NCBI GenBank assembly: GCA_003165495.1
Contig: PMMB01000234.1
Span: 1-5,715, forward strand
Reading direction: 5' to 3'
From: Gammaproteobacteria bacterium
Lineage (GTDB): Bacteria; Pseudomonadota; Gammaproteobacteria; Steroidobacterales; Steroidobacteraceae
DNA length: 5,715 nt
Shown here: one piece after another, positions 1 to 4,981 of the stretch
How the letters are laid out: the number at the start of each line of letters is the position of its first letter
Numbering within the stretch: the first letter of the stretch is position 1
Notes under the pieces: generated by a model
Told to the model about the DNA's origin: nothing
Seen by the model: the letters and a program-made list of their open reading frames with translations, nothing else
The model's database searches: none
Translations under genes and position numbers: made by a program

Positions 1-1014
1 GCTACACCGATTTCGATTGGCGGCGAGCCGGGTACGCCGCCGGCGACGCCGCCGGTCAATCCCGGCGAGAACAAGAGCACACCGAGCGACAATAAAAAGC
101 CGAAAGGCCCGCAGGAGATTCCTCCAGGCACCGCCAGTGAGCGTAAAGCCGTCAATGATGCCGTCGCGTACATCCGGTCGCTGGCGCAATTGCGCGGCCG
201 CAATGCCGATTGGGCTGAAGCCGCCGTGCGCGGGGCTGCGAGTCTATCCGCGAACGATGCGCTCGAGCAGCACGTTATTGAAATCGTCGCGAAAGATGTA
301 CCGGATCTATTGCAGCAGTTGCAGGGACGTAAGGTCAAAGCGGCGGATCACGAATGGCTACTCGACACTCGGGGCGTTGCGGTGCGAAGCATCGTGCCGG
401 ACTGGCGCACGCGTGTGCTCCTGATATTGACCCATCCCACCATTGCCTACGGGCTGCTGTTGATTGGCATATACGGCTTGCTGCTCGAGGGTTACAACCC
501 CGGAGCGGTGCTGCCCGGAGTTGTCGGTGCGCTGTCGCTGCTGCTGGGGCTCTACGGTTTGCAACTGCTGGCGGTCAACTACGCGGGGCTCGCTCTCATG
601 GCGCTGGGTATCGGCTTGATCGTCACGGAATTCTTCATGCCGGCATTTGGGTCGCTGGGCGTCGGCGGCCTGGCGGCATTTGTCATCGGTTCCGTCATTC
701 TATTCGACAATCATGCACCGGGGCTGCGAGTGGCGCTGCCGTTGATCGTGGGAATTGCAGTTGCGGGTGGGCTTGTCATTGCAGCCATCGTCTGGCTGGC
801 AGCCCGTGCGCGGCGTCGGCCCCCGAGCACCGGCGTCGAGACGATGATTGGCGCGGCCGTCGAGGCGGTCAGTGATTGCGAGGATAAGTGCGTTGTGCGC
901 TATGGTGGAGAATTGTGGAACGCCCGTAGCGCAAGCCCGCTGCGTGCGGGTCAACAGGCCCGTATAGTCAAAGTTGTGGGGCTGACGCTTTGGGTGGAAC
1001 CGCAACAATATTAG
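1..1014 (+). CDS. nfeD: NfeD-family membrane-bound serine protease (ClpP class), 5'-truncated by the window edge
   Basis: This is the C-terminal 337 residues of a long-form NfeD protein. The frame is open at base 1, so the start and the catalytic serine lie upstream. Family knowledge: the N-terminal ClpP-like domain uses a Ser-Lys dyad to cut membrane-associated slipin. Visible: ATPISIGG (residues 1-8), a Pro/Lys-rich linker (about 10-45), then ERKAVNDAVAYIRSL, where Lys49 is the likely dyad lysine, and RGRNADWAEAAV followed by SLSANDAL, typical of this protease domain. About five hydrophobic membrane segments lie near residues 146-162, 167-193, 194-213, 219-234 and 244-268. The last ~60 residues (MIGAAVEAV, GGELWNARS, VVGLTLWVEP) form the soluble OB-fold NfeD domain. 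It contains an unusual C-x3-C pair (Cys293, Cys297). The slipin gene follows 12 bases downstream, the usual arrangement. The family call is very secure; the substrate is inferred. Confidence 0.94.
   Translation, partial: ATPISIGGEPGTPPATPPVNPGENKSTPSDNKKPKGPQEIPPGTASERKAVNDAVAYIRSLAQLRGRNADWAEAAVRGAASLSANDALEQHVIEIVAKDVPDLLQQLQGRKVKAADHEWLLDTRGVAVRSIVPDWRTRVLLILTHPTIAYGLLLIGIYGLLLEGYNPGAVLPGVVGALSLLLGLYGLQLLAVNYAGLALMALGIGLIVTEFFMPAFGSLGVGGLAAFVIGSVILFDNHAPGLRVALPLIVGIAVAGGLVIAAIVWLAARARRRPPSTGVETMIGAAVEAVSDCEDKCVVRYGGELWNARSASPLRAGQQARIVKVVGLTLWVEPQQY
34..55 (+). repeat. Short imperfect tandem repeat in the NfeD linker
   Basis: The 10-mer acgccgccgg occurs at 34-43 and again at 46-55, a 12-base period that keeps the reading frame. 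It encodes Thr-Pro-Pro-Ala then Thr-Pro-Pro-Val in the flexible linker before the catalytic lysine. It is probably local slippage in a low-constraint segment, not a functional DNA element. Confidence 0.5.
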
Positions 1015-1020
1015 AAGGAG
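1015..1020 (+). promoter_or_regulatory. Ribosome-binding site of the slipin gene
   Basis: AAGGAG begins immediately after the nfeD stop (TAG 1012-1014) and lies 6 bases before the ATG at 1027. It is a near-consensus Shine-Dalgarno site and fixes the slipin start. No promoter or terminator fits in the 12-base gap, so the two genes are read as one transcript. Confidence 0.85.
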
Positions 1021-1026
1021 TCACCG

Positions 1027-1779
1027 ATGATCTTTTCGCTGCCCGTCGTCGTGGTCATTTTGCTAGTGCTGGTCATAAGTTCGATACGCATCCTGAAGGA
1101 ATACGAGCGCGGCGTGATGTTCACGCTTGGCCGGTTCACCGGAGTTAAGGGCCCCGGCGTGCGGCTGGTACTGCCCGTGATTCAGCAGATGAAGAAGTTG
1201 GAACTGCGCACCGTCGTGCTGAATGTGCCGAAGCAGGACGTGATTTCCAGGGACAACGTTTCGGTGAAAGTCAGTGCGGTGGTTTATTTTCGTATCGTCG
1301 ATCCTGAAAAGGCCATTCTGCAGGTCACCAACCCCTGGGAGGCGACGAGTCAGCTCGCACAGACGACGCTGCGTTCGGTGGCGGGACAACACGAAATGGA
1401 TGAGATGCTGGCTCAGCGCGATAAGCTCAACGCCGCCATCCAGCATATTCTTGACGCGAATACGGCAGCCTGGGGCATGAAAGTGACCAATGTCGAAATC
1501 AAGGATATCGATCTGGATGAGACCATGATCCGCGCGATGGCCCGACAAGCCGAAGCCGAGCGCGGCAGACGCGCCAAGGTGATCCACGCAGAAGGCGAGA
1601 AGCAAGCGGCGCAAACACTGGCGGAAGCCGCCAAGATCTTGTCAAGTGAGCCTGCGTCGTTACAGCTGCGTTATCTGCAGACGCTCGCTGACATTTCCGG
1701 CGAAAAGAGTTCGACAATCGTGTTCCCGTTGCCCATCGATCTGATCACGCCGCTGCTGCGATCCTTGAAACGCGATTAA
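1027..1779 (+). CDS. Slipin (stomatin-like SPFH/Band 7 membrane protein)
   Basis: A 250-residue SPFH-domain protein, full length for bacterial slipins. Slipins are thought to oligomerise on the membrane and organise microdomains, and are the known partners and substrates of NfeD proteases. Visible: a hydrophobic N-terminal anchor (about residues 3-20), YERGVMFTLGRF (26-37) and GPGVRLVLPVI (42-52) opening the SPFH domain, VPKQDVISRDNVSV (67-80), the LRSVAGQHEMDEML segment (115-128) and WGMKVTNVEIKDIDL (149-163). A charged Ala/Glu-rich helix (about 168-206, RQAEAERGRRAKVIHAEGE) follows, typical of the SPFH coiled coil. The C-terminal hydrophobic motif STIVFPLPIDLI (229-240) corresponds in position to the segment cut by NfeD protease in Pyrococcus. 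The ATG is supported by the AAGGAG site. The gene is almost certainly co-transcribed with nfeD. Confidence 0.95.
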   Translation: MIFSLPVVVVILLVLVISSIRILKEYERGVMFTLGRFTGVKGPGVRLVLPVIQQMKKLELRTVVLNVPKQDVISRDNVSVKVSAVVYFRIVDPEKAILQVTNPWEATSQLAQTTLRSVAGQHEMDEMLAQRDKLNAAIQHILDANTAAWGMKVTNVEIKDIDLDETMIRAMARQAEAERGRRAKVIHAEGEKQAAQTLAEAAKILSSEPASLQLRYLQTLADISGEKSSTIVFPLPIDLITPLLRSLKRD

Positions 1780-1795
1780 CGTCCAGTAGACGGCA

Positions 1796-2581
1796 TTGGC
1801 AAAATCATTAGCGGTAATCACGGGTGCTTCGAGCGGCATAGGGTCGGCTTTTGCGCGCAAGCTAGCGCCGCATTACGATCTCCTCCTGATTGCGCGTCGC
1901 GAAGGTCTCTTGGCAGCGTTGGCGGCTGAACTTGCCGCGAAATACGGCTCGGCCGTCGAAGTGATCGCCGCCGATTTAACTGACGGAACGAAGTTGAGTT
2001 TGGTTTCGGACCGAATAGCCGCCGAGCCAGGACTGGCGCTTTTGGTCAACAACGCCGGATTCGGGATGAGGGGTGCGTTCTGGGAAGCCGACCTCGGCAT
2101 TCTAGAAAAAATGCAGCGCTTACATGTTATGGCGACCGTCCGGCTCAGCCATGCTGCGCTTCGCGCCATGGTGGCGCGGGATCGCGGGGCAATCATCAAC
2201 GTGGCTTCGGTTTCCGCTTTCGTGCGAAGCGCCGGCAGCGTAAGTTATGGCGCGACCAAGAGCTGGCTCGCCGCCTTTACGGAGGGACTTTATCTTGACT
2301 TGAAGAGAGCGAATTCAGCGGTGAAGGTTCAAGCCCTTTGTCCCGGATACACGTATTCGGGGTTCCATGACATCATGAGCGTGGACAGGCATGCGTTGGC
2401 TCCGTCGTCCTTTTGGATGACTGCCGACGAGGTGGTGGACAATTCCCTGAAGGCGCTATCTCGCGGAAAGCTCGTTGTCATTCCCGGATGGCGGTACAAA
2501 GTTATCGTTTCCGTGCTTACGAAGTTGCCGACGTCGATGAGACTCTTGTTGGAGTCGGGCAGGACGAGTCGTAAGCGCTGA
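1796..2581 (+). CDS. Classical short-chain dehydrogenase/reductase (SDR), substrate unknown
   Basis: A 261-residue NAD(P)-dependent oxidoreductase of the classical SDR size, resembling the DltE/YqjQ-like group. Visible: the Rossmann glycine motif TGASSGIG (residues 9-16), an Arg pair after strand 2 (ARR, 33-35) that suggests NADPH preference, AADL (58-61), NNAG (85-88), the catalytic Ser138 in INVASVS, Tyr151 and Lys155 in YGATK, and CPGY (182-185). The position expected to hold the tetrad Asn is His110. The C-terminus (about 231-261, GWRYKVIVSVLTKLP) is amphipathic and basic and may touch the membrane. The start is TTG at 1796: an in-frame TAG at 1787-1789 rules out anything further upstream, and the next residues are already the first beta strand. 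No clear ribosome-binding site is present. It lies 16 bases after the slipin stop, so translation may depend on the upstream gene. Fold is secure; the reaction is not known. Confidence 0.92.
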   Translation: MAKSLAVITGASSGIGSAFARKLAPHYDLLLIARREGLLAALAAELAAKYGSAVEVIAADLTDGTKLSLVSDRIAAEPGLALLVNNAGFGMRGAFWEADLGILEKMQRLHVMATVRLSHAALRAMVARDRGAIINVASVSAFVRSAGSVSYGATKSWLAAFTEGLYLDLKRANSAVKVQALCPGYTYSGFHDIMSVDRHALAPSSFWMTADEVVDNSLKALSRGKLVVIPGWRYKVIVSVLTKLPTSMRLLLESGRTSRKR

Positions 2582-2609
2582 TTCGCGGGGATGGACCACT
2601 GATGCGATA

Positions 2610-2615
2610 GAGGAG
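2610..2615 (+). promoter_or_regulatory. Ribosome-binding site of the exported MBL-fold-like gene
   Basis: GAGGAG lies 7 bases before the ATG at 2623, inside the 41-base gap after the SDR gene. It supports that start over the in-frame ATG at 2656, which would remove the charged part of the signal peptide. The gap shows no hairpin terminator, so read-through from the SDR gene is possible. Confidence 0.8.
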
Positions 2616-2622
2616 TTGTCGG

Positions 2623-2706
2623 ATGCCTCGCTTCCATAGTCACCGCCGTCTTGGGATGTATGTGTTGGTCGCTTCAGGAATGTGCACGGTCGCGGGAGCC
2701 CATGCC
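2623..2706 (+). other. Predicted Sec signal peptide (residues 1-28)
   Basis: A basic N-region (MPRFHSHRR) is followed by a hydrophobic core (about residues 11-25) and an A-H-A site at 26-28, which fits signal peptidase I cleavage before Lys29. Cys21 is preceded by S-G-M, which does not fit a lipobox, so a lipoprotein is unlikely. Confidence 0.72.
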
Positions 2707-4182
2707 AAGGAGAAACCTACGGGCGCTCCGGGCTGCGCTCACGAAAGTCCGCAGCAGTGTGTCACCGCGGCGCTGGAAGCGATGGGGGGCCGCGAACGCT
2801 TGCAACAACTGGCGAGCGTACGTCTTCAGACCGTCGGACACACGCTGCTGACGGAGCAATCCTATCGGCAGGCGCCGTTCATCACTGCCTATGAGCGCGA
2901 CAATATCACTATGGACTTGGTCAACCAACGGCTGCTCAAGGAAACAAAACTGACATGGCCGCAATCCGATCCCAATCAATCCGACTCCGACACCACTTTG
3001 ATTGCCGGCCTCGACGGTGGCGTGTACCAGACCCGGTTCGGCGATTCGCCTTGTTCTCTCGGCGATCTGGACGCGGCCCTGGAAGCGCTGGCTTTGGGTC
3101 CGGCGCGCGTTTTGCTGACGGCTGCCGCTGCGTCCGATCTGCACTTTGAGCCGGCGGAGATTCTTCGCTCGACTTCCCATGCCGTTGTGGCTTTCAGCTG
3201 GCGGCATATTCCGGTGCGAGTATTGCTCAATCCATTCAACCATCTACCCGACGCCGTTGAGACCACTCAGGCGTTTCACGATTTCTGGTACTTCTGGGGC
3301 GACGTGCGGCAACGAATTTATTTCGACAATTGGAAGTTGGTTGAGGGTGTTACTTACCCGACGAACTGGGTCGAGGAGCGAAATGGTGTCGTCTGGAGTT
3401 CAACGCAGTCGCTCATTGTGGAATTCGATGTTCAGATGGACGAGAAGATCTTTGACATGAACGCGGGAGCCGTCAAGCAGAGCGCAGCGTCGCCGGGCTG
3501 GAACCGGCCGTTCAGCGTCAAGCGGGCCACTTCCCTGGCGCCAGGGATCGATCTGTTTGCTGGTTCGTGGAACGCGACCGTTGTGAAGGAGCCCGATGGA
3601 ATCGTCATTCTCGAAGCGCCAATTTCTGGCCTATACACTCAGGGCGTGATCAAGGAAGCGCGGAAGCGCCACCCGGGCATGCCGATCAACGCCATCCTAT
3701 CGACCTCGGATTCCTGGCCGCACACCGGCGGTGTGCGGCAGGCCGTGGCCCTTGGCCTGCCTGTTTACATCCTAGATCTGAACCAGCCCTTGCTCGACAG
3801 GATGATGACCGCTCCTCACACGATAGAGCCCGATGCACTGCAGAAATCGAAGAATTTCAAAGGGCCGCATTGGAAAATCGTGGCAAACAAGCAGGAGATT
3901 GGCCGCGGCGCAAATCGGATGGAACTTTATCCCTTGCGCGGCGCATCCACCGAACGGCAATACATGGTCTATTTTCCGGAGCACCATCTGTTGTACGCGA
4001 GTGACACGCTGGCATTGAACGATGACGGCACTCTCTTCGACCCCGAATTGATGTACGAAGTATCGCAAGCCGTGAAGCGCGAAAACCTTATCGTCGATAC
4101 CGTCTTCGCCATGCACCAGGGTCCGATGCCGTGGGAAAAAGTGATTGCAATGATCGAGAAGTCGCGGCTCACGCAGCCTTGA
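2623..4182 (+). CDS. Exported protein with degenerate metallo-beta-lactamase fold domain
   Basis: A 519-residue protein with a predicted signal peptide, so probably periplasmic. Residues 40-270 start with CVTAALEAMGGRERLQQL (46-63), followed by a beta-rich region with LVEGVTYPTNWVEERNG (239-255); this suggests a lipoprotein-sorting-like beta domain, an inference. Residues about 305-519 follow the metallo-beta-lactamase order: VVKEPDGIVILEAP (320-333), INAILSTSDSWPHTGGVRQA (355-374), LYPLRG (435-440), MVYFPEHHLLYASD (448-461) and VFAMHQGPMPW (494-504). In the HxHxDH position only the last His is kept (His367); the first two His and the Asp are Ser362, Ser364 and Pro366. Asp461 and His498 match the bridging Asp and the final His ligand. 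I recall similar proteobacterial proteins sharing the TSDxWPHxGG form, but cannot verify this here. Function is unknown; hydrolase activity should not be assumed. The 3' end overlaps the convergent methyltransferase gene by 14 bases. Confidence 0.8.
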   Translation: MPRFHSHRRLGMYVLVASGMCTVAGAHAKEKPTGAPGCAHESPQQCVTAALEAMGGRERLQQLASVRLQTVGHTLLTEQSYRQAPFITAYERDNITMDLVNQRLLKETKLTWPQSDPNQSDSDTTLIAGLDGGVYQTRFGDSPCSLGDLDAALEALALGPARVLLTAAAASDLHFEPAEILRSTSHAVVAFSWRHIPVRVLLNPFNHLPDAVETTQAFHDFWYFWGDVRQRIYFDNWKLVEGVTYPTNWVEERNGVVWSSTQSLIVEFDVQMDEKIFDMNAGAVKQSAASPGWNRPFSVKRATSLAPGIDLFAGSWNATVVKEPDGIVILEAPISGLYTQGVIKEARKRHPGMPINAILSTSDSWPHTGGVRQAVALGLPVYILDLNQPLLDRMMTAPHTIEPDALQKSKNFKGPHWKIVANKQEIGRGANRMELYPLRGASTERQYMVYFPEHHLLYASDTLALNDDGTLFDPELMYEVSQAVKRENLIVDTVFAMHQGPMPWEKVIAMIEKSRLTQP

Positions 4183-4981
4183 CCGCCTTCAAGTGTCCCG
4201 GGCGAAGTTCACCGCGCTTCAGCACGACCACCAGTTGACGCCAGTTGTCGATGAAATGCCGGGCGCGCTCCGGGCCGATGCGGTGCACGATCACGGAATT
4301 AAGAGATCCCTCCATGGCCTCGAGTTCTCGCTGCGCCAGATCGAGATACCAGTCGTGGCGGTCGCGAATTTCCACGGCGTTGAATCCGGCAGCGCGCAGC
4401 GCCTCCGCGCTCTCGGCGAGCGTCGCCATGTTGTAGGCGATGCCTTCGAGGCGGAAGTATTCCATCATCTCCGCCGAATATCCCGCTGTACCGCCGCGCA
4501 ACCAGTCGCTGGCAAGGAATCGTCCTCCGGGGCGTAGCACGCGTAGAACCTCGGCAAAGATGGCTGGTTTGTCGGGAATCTGCACCAGTGAGTCTTTCGA
4601 AAAGACTACATCGAAACTGGCGTCGGCAAACGGCAGCGGGCCGCCGTCTACCTGCAGTCCTCGAATGCGGCCGGTCATCCCCGCTCGCTCGATGCGTGCC
4701 TGCATGCCAGCCAGCAGCGAGGGGTCGACATCGATGCCGACCACCGAGGCTGCGTGGTATTCCCTCACCAAGAGCTCGTCGATGGCGCCCAAGCCGCAGC
4801 CCACATCGAGTAGCGTACAGCCGGTGATGTCGCTGCCCTCGAGCAGGCGCGCGACCTCCGCGGCTCCGCCCGGCGACAAAAATCCGTCGCCCCAAATGAT
4901 TTGCAGCAGCGCCTGCATGCCGTCGTCGTACTCGCCAGGTTCGCTGGGCTGACCAATCTTCGCCGGCTCGATCGTATTCAT
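4169..4981 (-). CDS. Class I SAM-dependent methyltransferase, phosphoethanolamine methyltransferase-like
   Basis: A 270-residue Rossmann-fold methyltransferase. The N-terminal segment WGDGFLSPGG (residues 30-39) matches the phosphobase (phosphoethanolamine) N-methyltransferase pattern FGENYISSGG. SAM-binding motif I is LLDVGCGLGAID (57-68), the acidic residue after strand 2 is in VVGIDVD (80-86), and the later motifs are ASFDVVFSKDSLVQIPDK (121-138) and VLRVLRPGGRFLASDW (145-160). Compared with the Plasmodium enzyme, Tyr18 aligns with the catalytic Tyr19, but the catalytic His132 position is Gln134. The acceptor may therefore be a phosphobase or an entirely different small molecule; family assignment is firm, substrate is not. 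The ATG overlaps the stop of the S46 peptidase gene in ATGA and has no strong ribosome-binding site of its own, suggesting coupled translation. No signal peptide is seen, so it is cytoplasmic, unlike its peptidase neighbour. Confidence 0.9.
   Translation of the reverse strand: MNTIEPAKIGQPSEPGEYDDGMQALLQIIWGDGFLSPGGAAEVARLLEGSDITGCTLLDVGCGLGAIDELLVREYHAASVVGIDVDPSLLAGMQARIERAGMTGRIRGLQVDGGPLPFADASFDVVFSKDSLVQIPDKPAIFAEVLRVLRPGGRFLASDWLRGGTAGYSAEMMEYFRLEGIAYNMATLAESAEALRAAGFNAVEIRDRHDWYLDLAQRELEAMEGSLNSVIVHRIGPERARHFIDNWRQLVVVLKRGELRPGHLKAVKAA
4978..4981 (-). other. ATGA start/stop overlap between S46 peptidase and methyltransferase genes
   Basis: On the minus strand the methyltransferase ATG (4981-4979) overlaps the peptidase TGA (4980-4978) by sharing bases in ATGA. 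The sequence just upstream lacks a good Shine-Dalgarno match, so ribosomes finishing the peptidase probably restart here. This marks the two genes as one operon. Confidence 0.85.

Noticed and set aside
17..424. Plus-strand open frame encoding an Arg-rich 135-residue peptide
   Set aside because: It lies in another frame of the nfeD 5' region, where the genuine frame shows clear NfeD motifs. The Arg runs come from reading the GCC/GGC-rich linker out of frame.
1063..1614. Minus-strand open frame of 183 residues opposite the slipin gene
   Set aside because: The plus-strand frame is an unmistakable SPFH protein. The antisense frame has no recognisable motif and is typical of high-GC shadow frames.
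2582..2622. Possible terminator or promoter between the SDR and MBL-like genes
   Set aside because: The 41 bases hold a ribosome-binding site but no GC-rich hairpin with a T-run, and no convincing -35/-10 pair.
2680..2685. Cys21 of the exported protein as a lipoprotein attachment site
   Set aside because: The preceding residues are S-G-M. A Met directly before the Cys does not fit the lipobox, and an A-H-A signal peptidase I site follows at 26-28.
2674..3243. Minus-strand open frame of 189 residues opposite the exported protein
   Set aside because: It has no motif and no plausible ribosome-binding context, and the plus-strand gene has a signal peptide and a good ribosome-binding site.
4440..4952. 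Plus-strand open frame of 170 residues opposite the methyltransferase
   Set aside because: The composition is Ser/Pro/Arg-rich low complexity with no domain signal, while the minus strand carries complete SAM-binding motifs.
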